A DNA stretch of 64,000 bases from CAVSJJ01 sp963771015 (GTDB lineage Bacteria > Actinomycetota > Actinomycetes > Actinomycetales > Dermatophilaceae): assembly GCA_963771015.1 (NCBI GenBank), contig CAVYRN010000005.1, positions 620,001 through 684,000 on the forward strand. Reading direction: 5' to 3'. Position 1 is the stretch's first letter, and each line of letters opens with the position of its first letter. The position numbers were made by a program, and so were the translations under genes. The notes under the pieces were generated by a model. The model was not told where the DNA came from. It did not search any database and worked only from the letters and a program-made list of their open reading frames with translations. Shown here in pieces: positions 35,575 through 44,970 of this stretch.

Positions 35575-38500
35575 ATGCATCTCCAGAACCGCAGATCAGC
35601 GGTCCCACGATCAGCGGTCACGATCGCGGCGGCAGCCGCCCTTGTGCTCGCTGGAACGGTCACCGCGACCGCCGTCACGACCGACCCCAACCCGGGGCCG
35701 CTCGAGCTGGCCAACGCGCAGCTGTCCAAGGAGGTCGCCACCCAGGGCATGGTTCTGCTCGAGAACCACGACAACGCCCTCCCCATGCCGAAGTCGGGCA
35801 ACGTCGCGGTGTTCGGCGTCGGGGCCTACAAGACCGTCAAGGGCGGCACCGGTTCGGGTGACGTCAACAACCGGTACACCATCACCGTGCGGCAGGGGTT
35901 GGAGAACGCCGGCTACACCGTGACGACCAGCCCCACCTACTGGGACGCCATGACGAGCGCCTATGACACCAAGTACGGCAGCGGCGGCGGTGGCTTCTTC
36001 GGCCCGGCCGTCGACTACTCCTCTGTGGAGCAGCCGCTGGACCCCTCGAGTGTGCAGCCGACCGCCCCGACCGACACTGCCCTGTTCGTCATCGCCCGCA
36101 ACTCCGGTGAGGGCCGGGACCGTTCCTCGGGACCGGGCGACTTCGAGCTGGCCGACGTGGAACGAGCCGACATCGCGCTGCTCGGGCAGACGTACAAGCA
36201 CGTCGACGTGGTGATCAACAGCGGCGGCATCATCGACACCTCCTTCTACAAGGAGATCAACGCCACCGAGACCGACCCCGCCGGTGGGACGGCGCTGGAC
36301 TCGCTGCTGCTGATGAGCCAGGCGGGCCAGGAGTCCGGTAACGCCCTGGTCGAGGTGCTCAACGGGACGGTCAACCCCTCGGGCCACCTGACCGACACGT
36401 GGGCCTCGAAGTACTCGTACTACCCGGCGTCGGCGACGTTCGCGAACAACGACGGCAACGCGGGCACCGAGGACTACTCCGAGGGCATCTACGTCGGCTA
36501 CCGCTACTTCGACTCGTTCTACACGACGATCGACCCGACCGACCCCGCATCGGTGGTCAACTACCCGTTCGGGTACGGGCTGTCCTACACGACGTTCGAC
36601 ATCAAGACGCAGAGCGTCAAGGCCGACATGAACCGGGTCACGGTCAAGGTGAAGGTGACCAACACCGGCGCCTCCAGCGGCAAGGAGGTCGTCGAGGTCT
36701 ACTTCTCGGCCCCACAGACCGGGCTGGACAAGCCGTACCAGGAGCTCGCGGCATACGGGAAGACCGACACCCTCGCTCCGAGGGCCTCGCAGGAGCTGAT
36801 GATCGGCTTCGACACCACCCAGATGGCGTCCTACGACGCCACCAAGGCGGCGTACGTCATGGACGCCGGCGACTACCTCATCCGGGTCGGGGACTCCTCA
36901 CGGAGCACCTCGGTCGAGGCCAAGGTCCGGTTGAAGGACACCCTGGTCACCGAGAAGGTCAACAACGAGCTGATCGACCAGGCGCCCCCCACCGAGCTGA
37001 CCAGCACCCCGAGCGACTTCTACTCCTACGCCGGTGAGGCCAAGGAGATCAAGACCGCGCTGGTCGACCCGCTGAACACCAAGGGCTTCACCCCCGCGAA
37101 CGACGCGTCCGCGTATGAGCAGAACGTCGCGGTGGACCCGACCTCGCCGTACTACGCGATAGACAACAGCCCGATCTCGTCGACCACAGCGTACCTCGAC
37201 CCGAACCAGACGAACTGGGAAGGTACCGGGGCGGCATACCAGCCGAAGACCGGCGAGAGTGTCAAGGCCGTCACCCCCGTCCCCGGCGCCACCCTCTATG
37301 ACGTCGCCAAGGGCCAGGTGTCGATGGCGCAGTTCGTCGCCGGACTCGATGTGACCCAGCTGGCGAACATCGTCGAGGGCGCGCGCCTGGGCGGGTCGAC
37401 GCTGTCCGCGGTCGGCGCCGCCGGGTACTCCACCGGGCTGTACGAGGACCTCGGCATCCCCCAGATGACGATGTCCGACGGACCCGCGGGGCTGCGCATC
37501 ACCCAGCAGATCAGCAGCACGCCGCCGACCTACCAGTTCACGACGGCCTGGCCGATCGGCACGATGCTCGCGCAGACCTGGGACCGTGACCTGCTCAAGC
37601 AGGTCGGGACCGCGATCGGCAAGGAGATGCGCGAGTACGGCGCGACACTCTGGCTGGCGCCGGGGATGAACATCCACCGGGACCCGCTCAACGGCCGCAA
37701 CTTCGAGTACTTCTCCGAGGACCCGCTCATCGCCGGCCTCACGGCGGCGAGCGAGACGACGGGTGTGCAGAGCAACGCCGGTGTCGGCGTCACGCTCAAG
37801 CACTACGTCGCCAACAACCAGGAGACCCAACGCAGCGGTGGCAACTCGGTCATCGGCGAGCGGGCCGCCCGGGAGATCTACCTCAAGGGGTTCGAGATCG
37901 CCGTCAAGGCCGCGCAGCCGATGGCGATCATGACCTCCTACAACCGGGTCAACGGCACCTACGCGTCGGCGAACTACGACATGAACACCGACCTGCTCCG
38001 CGGTGAGTGGGGCTTCAAGGGCCTGGTCATGACGGACTGGGGCGGCAGCCACGGCGCCGTCGCCACGATGTACTCGGGCAACGACCTCATCATGCCGGGC
38101 AACAACCCGGCCGAGGTCATCAACGCCACGAAGAAGGTCCCACCGACGATCGACGTCGCGGGCCTGCCGGTCTACACCACGACGGTCCGCGGGACCTCGC
38201 TCAGGTACTCCTGGGACTTCGGCGGGTTCACCCCGTCGGCGACTGGTGCCGACACGATCAGCACCACGGTCGACTCGACCACCGACCTGTCGAACGCCCA
38301 GTCCGGCGCCTTCACGACGGACGCCAGCGGACAGCAGGTGTTCACGCCGGTGAGCTATGCCTCGGTCGCCGACGCCTACGCAGCCACCACCGACCTGCTG
38401 GCGTCGAACGCCCTCAACTCCGGGCAGCGGGCGGCCATCTCCCTCACCGACGTCACCCACGCAACTCCGGGCGACGACACCACCCCCGTCACGGCATACA

Positions 38501-38745
38501 CCGTCGTGATGACGGGCAGCTACCCCGCGACGTACGACATGCGGCTGGGCGACCTCCAGCGCAGTGCGATGCGGGTCCTCAACGTCGCCATGCAGAGCGC
38601 GCCGTTCGACGAACTCGCCTCGATCCAGGGCGTGCACGGCATCAAGGTCGGGTCCTACACCGGACAGTTCCGCCACCTTGACCAGCCCGTGACCGTCTCC
38701 AGGGGCAAGGTGCGGCCAGGTCGGGGTCACCACCCCCACCACTGA
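35575..38745 (+). CDS. Secreted GH3 beta-glycosidase with permuted domain order
   Basis: A 1056-residue exported enzyme. A signal peptide (residues about 10-35, ending TATAV) is followed by a GH3 C-type domain that comes first: LSKEVATQGMVLLENHDNALP and DLAIGE-like RNSGEGRDRSS. The fibronectin-like module follows (VTVKVKVTNTGASSGKEVVEV). The catalytic (beta/alpha)8 domain starts near residue 620 with IPQMTMSDGPAGLRI, KHYVANNQETQR and the nucleophile Asp near 819 in LVMTDWGGSHGA. This reversed order is known from some Ruminococcus and Butyrivibrio beta-glucosidases. A tail with inserted beta segments and a basic end (RPGRGHHPHH) follows. The start ATG 35575 has GAGAGG upstream. Confidence 0.9.
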   Translation: MHLQNRRSAVPRSAVTIAAAAALVLAGTVTATAVTTDPNPGPLELANAQLSKEVATQGMVLLENHDNALPMPKSGNVAVFGVGAYKTVKGGTGSGDVNNRYTITVRQGLENAGYTVTTSPTYWDAMTSAYDTKYGSGGGGFFGPAVDYSSVEQPLDPSSVQPTAPTDTALFVIARNSGEGRDRSSGPGDFELADVERADIALLGQTYKHVDVVINSGGIIDTSFYKEINATETDPAGGTALDSLLLMSQAGQESGNALVEVLNGTVNPSGHLTDTWASKYSYYPASATFANNDGNAGTEDYSEGIYVGYRYFDSFYTTIDPTDPASVVNYPFGYGLSYTTFDIKTQSVKADMNRVTVKVKVTNTGASSGKEVVEVYFSAPQTGLDKPYQELAAYGKTDTLAPRASQELMIGFDTTQMASYDATKAAYVMDAGDYLIRVGDSSRSTSVEAKVRLKDTLVTEKVNNELIDQAPPTELTSTPSDFYSYAGEAKEIKTALVDPLNTKGFTPANDASAYEQNVAVDPTSPYYAIDNSPISSTTAYLDPNQTNWEGTGAAYQPKTGESVKAVTPVPGATLYDVAKGQVSMAQFVAGLDVTQLANIVEGARLGGSTLSAVGAAGYSTGLYEDLGIPQMTMSDGPAGLRITQQISSTPPTYQFTTAWPIGTMLAQTWDRDLLKQVGTAIGKEMREYGATLWLAPGMNIHRDPLNGRNFEYFSEDPLIAGLTAASETTGVQSNAGVGVTLKHYVANNQETQRSGGNSVIGERAAREIYLKGFEIAVKAAQPMAIMTSYNRVNGTYASANYDMNTDLLRGEWGFKGLVMTDWGGSHGAVATMYSGNDLIMPGNNPAEVINATKKVPPTIDVAGLPVYTTTVRGTSLRYSWDFGGFTPSATGADTISTTVDSTTDLSNAQSGAFTTDASGQQVFTPVSYASVADAYAATTDLLASNALNSGQRAAISLTDVTHATPGDDTTPVTAYTVVMTGSYPATYDMRLGDLQRSAMRVLNVAMQSAPFDELASIQGVHGIKVGSYTGQFRHLDQPVTVSRGKVRPGRGHHPHH

Positions 38746-38782
38746 CCCACTCCCACCCCGCCCTGCCACAAGGGAAACGAGA

Positions 38783-38821
38783 GGCGCTGGTGGCTCGACA
38801 TTCGGTCGAGCCACCAGCGCC
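38783..38821 (+). terminator. Terminator after the GH3 gene
   Basis: A perfect 17-bp stem (38783-38799 with 38805-38821) with the 5-base loop ATTCG. Confidence 0.88.
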
Positions 38822-38964
38822 GACCCACCCCGGGCTGGATCGGCCACTTCGCGCGCGGCCGACGGCCCGACCTCGAAACGGTGGCGGCCGTCACCTCCCC
38901 GGGACACCATGACCACACCGTCCTAAGGTGAAGATGAACTCTGCCCGCCCGCAGGAGGTACCGC

Positions 38965-40230
38965 ATGTCCTTCGCCATCGCATCCGTCTCAGCACTGGAG
39001 ATCCTCGACTCACGCGCCCGCCCCACGCTGGCGGTCACCGTCACCCTGTCCGACGGGACGGTCGCCTCCGCGGGCGTTCCGTCCGGTGCGTCGACCGGGA
39101 CCCGGGAGGCCGTCGAGCTCCGCGACGGGGACCCGGCCCGGTTCGGCGGGGCAGGGGTGCTGACGGCGGTCGGCAACGTCAACGGCGAGATCGCCGAGCT
39201 GCTGGGCAGCCGCTCCTTCGACTCGCTCGCCGAGGTCGACCAGGCGATGCGAGACCTCGATGGCACCCCGAACAAGGCGCGCATGGGCGCCAACGCGATC
39301 GTCGGGACGTCGATGGCCCTGGCCCGGGCGCTGGCCGCCTCGGCGGGCAAGGAGCTGTTCGAGTGGCTGCCCGGCTTCGGCCAGGCGCCGCGGATACCGG
39401 TGCCGTGCTTCAACGTCCTCAACGGCGGCGCGCATGCCCCGAACCCGCTGGACTTCCAGGAGTTCATGATCTGCCCGCTCGGGTCGCCGTCGATGGCCGC
39501 GGCCGTCCGGGCCGGCGCCGAGGTGTACACCGCGCTGCGCAAGCGGCTGGCCGCCGGTGGGCACGCCACCGGGCTGGGCGACGAGGGCGGCTTCGCGCCG
39601 AGCCTCGCCGAGCCCGAGGAGGTCCTCGCGATGATCGTCGCGGCGATCGGCGACGCCGGGTACGCCACCGGCCCGTCCGGGGTCGCCATCGCCCTCGACC
39701 CCGCCGCGTCCGAGTTCCGCCAGGACGACGGGCGTTACCGCGTCAACGGCCAGCTCCTGTCGAGCGGGGACATGATCGGCCGGTATGCCGCGATGGTGGA
39801 CGCCTACCCCATCTGGAGCATCGAGGACGGGCTCGGCGAGAACGACCACGAGGGCTGGCAGCAGCTGACCTCCCGGCTCGGCGACCGGATCCAGCTCGTC
39901 GGCGACGACAACTTCTGCACCAACCCGGCCATCATCGCCGAGGCCATCGAGGACGGGATCGGCAACGCGGCGCTGATCAAGCTCAACCAGATCGGCACGG
40001 TGACCGAGACCCTCGAGGCGATGGGCATCTGCCACCGCGCCGGGTACGGCCAGATGGTCTCGCACCGGTCCGGGGAGACCCCCGACCCGTTCATCGCCGA
40101 CCTGGCCGTCGCCACCGGCTGCGGCCAGATCAAGACCGGCGCCCCCGCCCGCGGCGAGCGGGTGGCCAAGTACAACCGGCTCATCGAGATCTCCGCAGCC
40201 CGACCCGACCTGCCCTTCGGGCGGCCCTGA
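38965..40230 (+). CDS. eno: Enolase (possible second copy)
   Basis: A 421-residue phosphopyruvate hydratase. All catalytic and metal residues appear present: GVPSGASTGTREAVELRDGD loop, HAPNPLDFQEFM, GDEGGFAP, ALDPAASEF, SIEDGL, VGDDNFCTN, the catalytic Lys in LIKLNQIGT, SHRSGET and QIKTGAP. Several spots are unusual for the main actinobacterial enolase (DNFCTN for DLFVTN, NPLDF for NVDLQ-type). The usual eno neighbours (ftsB/divIC, ppx) are absent. It may therefore be a paralogue. AGGAGG lies seven bases before the ATG. Confidence 0.92.
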   Translation: MSFAIASVSALEILDSRARPTLAVTVTLSDGTVASAGVPSGASTGTREAVELRDGDPARFGGAGVLTAVGNVNGEIAELLGSRSFDSLAEVDQAMRDLDGTPNKARMGANAIVGTSMALARALAASAGKELFEWLPGFGQAPRIPVPCFNVLNGGAHAPNPLDFQEFMICPLGSPSMAAAVRAGAEVYTALRKRLAAGGHATGLGDEGGFAPSLAEPEEVLAMIVAAIGDAGYATGPSGVAIALDPAASEFRQDDGRYRVNGQLLSSGDMIGRYAAMVDAYPIWSIEDGLGENDHEGWQQLTSRLGDRIQLVGDDNFCTNPAIIAEAIEDGIGNAALIKLNQIGTVTETLEAMGICHRAGYGQMVSHRSGETPDPFIADLAVATGCGQIKTGAPARGERVAKYNRLIEISAARPDLPFGRP

Positions 40231-40331
40231 CTCCGGTCCTCATCGCCGGCACCGGGCGGCCGGCCGGCCCCATGCCGTCCGGCCGGCCCCATGCCGGTCC
40301 CGCCGACTCCGGCGTGACCGGACCCCGTCGA

Positions 40332-40383
40332 GGGGAGGCAACACGCCGGGTATGCCGCGGCCGACTCGGCGTGTTGCCTCCCC
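40332..40383 (+). terminator. Terminator after enolase, GTATGCCG in loop
   Basis: A perfect 17-bp stem (40332-40348 with 40367-40383). The 18-base loop contains GTATGCCG (40350-40357). Confidence 0.85.
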
Positions 40384-40423
40384 TGACCGGGAGGTGGTGG
40401 GTCACGGCACGGGGCGAGCGGGT

Positions 40424-40523
40424 GGCCGTGGGGCGACGGACGGGACCGGAGCCACGGCCGTGGGGCGACGTCCGGGACCGGAGCCACGGCCGTGGGGCTA
40501 CGGCTGGGACCGGAGCCACGGCC
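40424..40523. repeat. 32-bp tandem repeat, about three copies
   Basis: Units start at 40442 and 40474, with partial copies at 40424-40441 and 40506-40523. The conserved core is GGGACCGGAGCCACGGCC. The array runs into the 3' end of the MFS gene and sets its last nine codons (SRPWLRSQP). Confidence 0.8.
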
Positions 40524-41830
40524 GGGACCGGGAGTCGACCGGCCCCAGCGAGCGGAAGGTCCACCCGAGCAGCCCGAGGGCGAGCACCTGCGACCCCGCG
40601 ACGACGACGACGAGCGCGACGAGGGACCGCTCGTAGAGCCACCCGGCGAGGACGCCGCCGACGAGCGCCGCCACTCCCTGCACCGCCGCGAACACCCCGT
40701 ATGCCGTGGCCCGGCGGGGCGCGGCGACGATATCGGCGACGAGCGCCTTGACCGAGGAGTCCTGCAGGCCGAAGGCGAACCCCCAGACGAGGATGCCCAG
40801 CAGCGCCACCCAGAGCCGCCCCCCGAAGGCCAGCCCCGGCACGAGCGCGACGAGGACGGGCACGGCATACAGCACCCGGCCCCCCACCCGGTCATAGAGC
40901 CAGCCGACGGTGAGCGCGGCGACGGCCTCGGCGAGCATGGCGCCGGAGTACAGCACCGGGACGAGGGAGGCCGAGGCCATCTCGGCGACGGTGAGGTGAT
41001 AGCTGATGAGCCCGAACGTCACCAGCCCCCCGGTCGTCAGCCCGGCCGCCGCGGCGTAGCGGAAGAACACCGGCGGCAGACCCCGCGCCGAGCGCGTCGC
41101 CGAACCACCGCCGGGGCTCGGTCCCGCCGTCGACACCGTCCCCCGGGTCGGCCCGCGGCTCGGCCCGCCGGTCCCCCGACAGGTCACCCGGCGGGTCGTA
41201 GGCCGCCGGGTCGGGGACCCGGGCCCGGGTGAGCAGGAGCGTCACGACGGCGAGCGCGCCGGGCACGGCGAGGAACGCCAGCCCCGTCCACAGCGCTCCG
41301 GTGGTGGCGACCACCGCGGCGACGAGCAGCGGCCCGGCGAAGGCGCCGGTCTGGTCGAGCGCCTTGTGGACGCCGAACCCCCGCCCGCGGCCGACCACCT
41401 GGGCGACCTGCGCCAGCAGGGCCGTCTTGGCCGGGCTGCGGATCGCCTTGCCCGTGCGCTCGAGGAGGATGAGCATCGCCGCCACCGCCAGCCCGGCCGC
41501 ACCGAGGAAGGGGGCGACGGCCAGCAACGGAACGGAGACGATCGTCAACAGGTAGCCGACGATCGTCAGGGACCAGTACCGGCCGGACCGGTCGGCGAGC
41601 GGTCCGAAGACGAGGCGGAGCACGAGGGCCGCCGCCTCGCCGGCGCCGGTGATGGCGCCGACCGCGAGGGCCCCGGCCCCGAGGCTGGCGAGCAGCGGCC
41701 CGTAGACCGAGCGGGCGCCCTCATAGACGACGTCCGCCGCGAGGCTGGTCACCCCGAACATGACGACGGCCCGCCACGGCGTCCACGCGGGCGTCGCGGG
41801 CCGTGCGTCACCCGGCGGCGGGGCGGTCAT
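40498..41830 (-). pseudogene. MFS transporter, split by a +1 frameshift
   Basis: The N-terminal half (about 250 residues from ATG 41830, VVMFGVTSLAADVVYEGARS) covers helices 1-6 and a loop. The C-terminal half (helices 7-12 from LPPVFFRYAAAAGLTTGG) lies in another frame. Removing one G from the GGGG run (CCCC at 41081-41084 on the plus strand) joins them smoothly as FGDALGAGLPPVFFRY. The family is that of YfkF-like major facilitator efflux/uptake proteins. The break may be a sequencing error, a phase-variable tract or real decay. The C-terminus is altered by a tandem repeat. The gene lies 128 bases beyond the serine hydrolase in the same direction. Confidence 0.75.
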
Positions 41831-41958
41831 GATGGCGTCACCTCCCCTGCTCCCCCTCGTCGACGCTCGCCTCGGGCTCGACGGGGCGGAGCTCGTCGCC
41901 GAGCGACAAGGCCCATCCTTCCCCAGTGGCCCGGTGCGCCCAAGTGCCGTTGACGCCC

Positions 41959-43681
41959 TCAGGCCGAGAAGGTCCGGGAGTAGGTCAGGCCATCCCGGTC
42001 CACCGAGACGGCTCGCCCGTCGACCACGGGGCCCACCACGAGACGCTCGGGCGCCAGCGGGTCGGAGCCGATCCGGAACACGCCGTCACCCAGAGGGACG
42101 AGCTCCTCGTCGTGGCTTGGCGCCTCCACCCCGCCCGGTGCGACGAGCCACGGCCGTCCACTCCTGACGAGGACTCGGAGTGTGGGGTACCACGGCACGT
42201 GACAACGGTAGTGGCCAACCATTGAGCGGGCGACATCGGCATCCGAGGCGTCGACCTCGACCGGCCTCGTCCCCGGCAACGGACCCGAACACGTCGGGGC
42301 CGTGGACCCATGCGATGACCCCGCCCTCGTCCACCAGGTCGAGATGGAACCGCCGTAGCCCCGGGTGGTCCGTGACGAACCGGCCCGTCAGGGTCCGGAA
42401 CAACGTGCCGACCGCCCCATCCCGGCCGACCTGGACGACCCCGGTGCCGGCGTCGGCCTGAAGGGTGAGGGGTTCCCCAGCGGACGCGCCCACCGGCGGG
42501 AACTCGCCCAGGGCGGCGGATGGAAAGGCCGGGGCCGCCGCGTCGCCGACCCGGACCCGCGGATCCGGGCTCGGGAGCGGCCCGGGCTCCCGCCCGGCGG
42601 CCCGGTCGACCAGGTCGGCGTGGGCGACTCGGGCAAGAAGCTGCGCGTGGAGGTTGTCGCCGTTGGAGTTCGTGAGGATCACGACCCCCACGCCCTCGTC
42701 CTGGTCGACGAGGAGGAAGGTCGAGTACCCGACCATGCCCCCACCGTGCGTCAGGCACACGTGCCCCGCGATGTGCTCGACATTGATGCCGAGCCCGTAC
42801 CGGCTCAGGTCCACCTCGGGGGTTCCGGGGACCTTCAGAACCGGTTCTCCCGTGGGAGCCTGCGGCGTCGCCATGGCATCGAACCGGGCGGCCGAGACCA
42901 CCCGCGTCGGCGACACCTCCCCCCGACCCAGCAGGAGCATGGCCATGCGCGCCATATCCGCGCCGGTCGAGCCGACGTTGCCGTCCGCCGTCGCGGTCTC
43001 GAACCACGCCGCCGGCGCCACGGGATCCCCGGGGACCCACGGGCGGTCCTCACGGGCCGGGACGTACCCGACGGCGAAGCGGTCCCGATCGTCGTGGGTG
43101 ATCGCCGCGACGGAGTCCCTCATCTTCAGCGGCCTAAGCAGGAAGTCCTGCACCAGGTCGGGGAAGGGGAACTGCGTTCGGGCGCTGGCTGCCAGCCCGA
43201 GCAGGATGTAGCCCACGTTCGAGTAGTGGAAATGCCCGGACGCTGCCGGGAGCCGGCCCTCCCGACGTAGCCCCCAGGCTTGTGCGAGGTCATCCGGCGG
43301 GGCGTCGGCTCCGGCGATGAGTCCGCCGCAATGGGTGAGCAGGTGCTCCAGCGTGACGTCGTCGCTGTCAGCGCCGAGATCGAGCCAGGGCAGGACGTCA
43401 CGGATCTGCTCGCTGAGATCGAGCAGCCCGTCGTCGACCAGCCGCGCCAGGACCAGGGAGGCGAACGGCTTGCTGATCGACCCGATCTGGAAGAGTCTGC
43501 CGGAGGTCATCGGCATTCCACGCTCGAGGTCCGCGCTGCCGAACGTCACACACTCGAGCACCGACTCCCGGTCCACCAGCGCGATGACACCACCCGGCAG
43601 CGGCGCCCACCGGGTGAGGTCCTCGGCGTACTCCCGGATCCGCGCGGCGCACCTGCGCGCGTGCGTGGCCCTCGAGGTCAC
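41959..43681 (-). pseudogene. Class C beta-lactamase-like serine hydrolase, frameshifted
   Basis: The N-terminal catalytic domain (from GTG 43681) has the SxxK motif in IGSISKPFASLV, the YxN motif in HYSNVGYILLG and the His-Gly motif THGGGMVGYST. It is followed by a C-terminal beta domain in another frame (RPVEVDASDADVARSMVGHY to SRTFSA). One extra G in the GGGG run near 42271-42275 causes the switch, and removing it restores VAGTRPVEVDAS. Family members hydrolyse D-amino-acid peptides, esters or beta-lactams. The start overlaps the decarboxylase stop (GTGA), so it is the last gene of the peptide-import operon. Confidence 0.8.
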
Positions 43682-44970
43682 GACGCCGCCCACGAGCCGG
43701 AGAGCACGTCGCGGCGCAGCAGGTCCTCGCGTGTCTCACGCCGCACGACGACGCGGGCAGCACCGTCCTTGACCAGGACGACGGGGGGCCGCAGGGCGCC
43801 GTTGTAGTTGTTCGACATCGTGTAGCAGTAGGCCCCGGTGACCGGGATGGTGATGAGGTCGCCGACCCGCGGGTCGGCCAGGTACACGTCCTGGGCAAGG
43901 TAGTCGCCCGACTCGCAGTGCCGGCCGACCACGTCACACAGCTCGGCCGGACCGGCGTGGCCGACGACGCTTGGCGCGAAAGGCTGTCCATAGAGCGCGA
44001 CCTCCAGGTTGTCGCCCATCCCCCCGTCGACCGCGACATGCGTCCGGGCGCCGCGCTTGACGGTGACCACCCGGTAGACGGTGACCCCGCCCCGCGCCAC
44101 CATCGACCGTCCGGGTTCGACCATGACTCGCACGTCCGTACCCAGGTAGCGATGAGTGGCGGAGACAAGCCGGTCGGCATACTCCTCAACCGACGGGACA
44201 CGGTCGGTTGGGATGTAGCGCTCACCCAGGCCGCCGCCGAAGTTGTAGACCGGGAACCGCTCCAGGCGGCTGAGAGCCGCGACCTCGGCCTCGAACTGCG
44301 ACAGGTCCGCCAGGCCGGACCCCACGTGCGCGTGCAGCCCGACCAGCTCCACGGACGGCTCGGACGCCAGCCGCCGGATGACCTCCTCCGCCTGCGTCGA
44401 CGGGATCCCGAACTTGGTGGTGTCAGACCCGGTCATCATCTTCTCGTGGGTGGTCGCCTCCACCTGCGGGCTGACGCGCAGCAGCACCCGGACCGGGGCC
44501 TCGGCCAGCCGCGAGATCCGCTCGACGTCGCCGAGGTTGTCGATGACGATGAGCCCGACCCCAGCCGCCATGGCCTCCGCGATATCGGTGTCGGTCTTGG
44601 CGTTGCCGTGCAGCACCATGTCGGCGGGGTCTGCTCCGGCGGCTCGGGCGATGGCCAGCTCCTCGCCGCTTGCGACGTCGACGCCGCACCCCTCCTCGAC
44701 CATCAGCCGGATGACGCTCGGGGCGGGGAACGACTTCGAGGCGAACAGGACCCGGGTGTCGGGGTGCCGGCTGGTGAATGCTTCCAGATACCTACGGGCG
44801 CGGGACCGGAGGTGGTCCTCGTCCAGGACGTATGCCGGCGTGCCCACCTGTGCCGCGAGCTCGGACATCGAGCACCCCCCGATGACCAGGTCGGTCCCGT
44901 CGATGGAGGTCGTGGACGGGTACAGGCTCGCATCCAGCAGGCTGGGAACGTCCGTGTCAGGAGTGAGCAC
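43678..44970 (-). CDS. LysA-like PLP-dependent amino-acid decarboxylase
   Basis: A 430-residue fold-III (alanine-racemase-fold) decarboxylase. The PLP lysine is Lys79 in VLFASKSFPAP. HAHVGSG, the NFGGGLGERY glycine loop, MVEPGRSMVARGG and the dimer-site CESGDYLAQDV are conserved. The family includes diaminopimelate decarboxylase (lysine synthesis) and ornithine or carboxynorspermidine decarboxylases. Because it sits in a peptide-uptake operon rather than beside thrA/argS, a catabolic or salvage role on an imported diamino acid is more likely. GTG 44970 overlaps the M20 gene by 14 bases. Confidence 0.85.
   Translation of the reverse strand: MLTPDTDVPSLLDASLYPSTTSIDGTDLVIGGCSMSELAAQVGTPAYVLDEDHLRSRARRYLEAFTSRHPDTRVLFASKSFPAPSVIRLMVEEGCGVDVASGEELAIARAAGADPADMVLHGNAKTDTDIAEAMAAGVGLIVIDNLGDVERISRLAEAPVRVLLRVSPQVEATTHEKMMTGSDTTKFGIPSTQAEEVIRRLASEPSVELVGLHAHVGSGLADLSQFEAEVAALSRLERFPVYNFGGGLGERYIPTDRVPSVEEYADRLVSATHRYLGTDVRVMVEPGRSMVARGGVTVYRVVTVKRGARTHVAVDGGMGDNLEVALYGQPFAPSVVGHAGPAELCDVVGRHCESGDYLAQDVYLADPRVGDLITIPVTGAYCYTMSNNYNGALRPPVVLVKDGAARVVVRRETREDLLRRDVLSGSWAAS

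Noticed and set aside
36898..38916. A 672-residue antisense open frame over the GH3 gene
   Set aside because: It has no recognisable motif and lies fully opposite a clear GH3 catalytic domain.
40442..40523. CRISPR-like array
   Set aside because: The 32-base units are directly tandem with no spacers and there are no cas genes anywhere in the window.
40898..41187. Programmed +1 frameshifting in the MFS gene
   Set aside because: No slippery stop-codon context or stimulatory structure was seen, and a neighbouring gene has the same GGGG defect. A homopolymer error or mutation is simpler.
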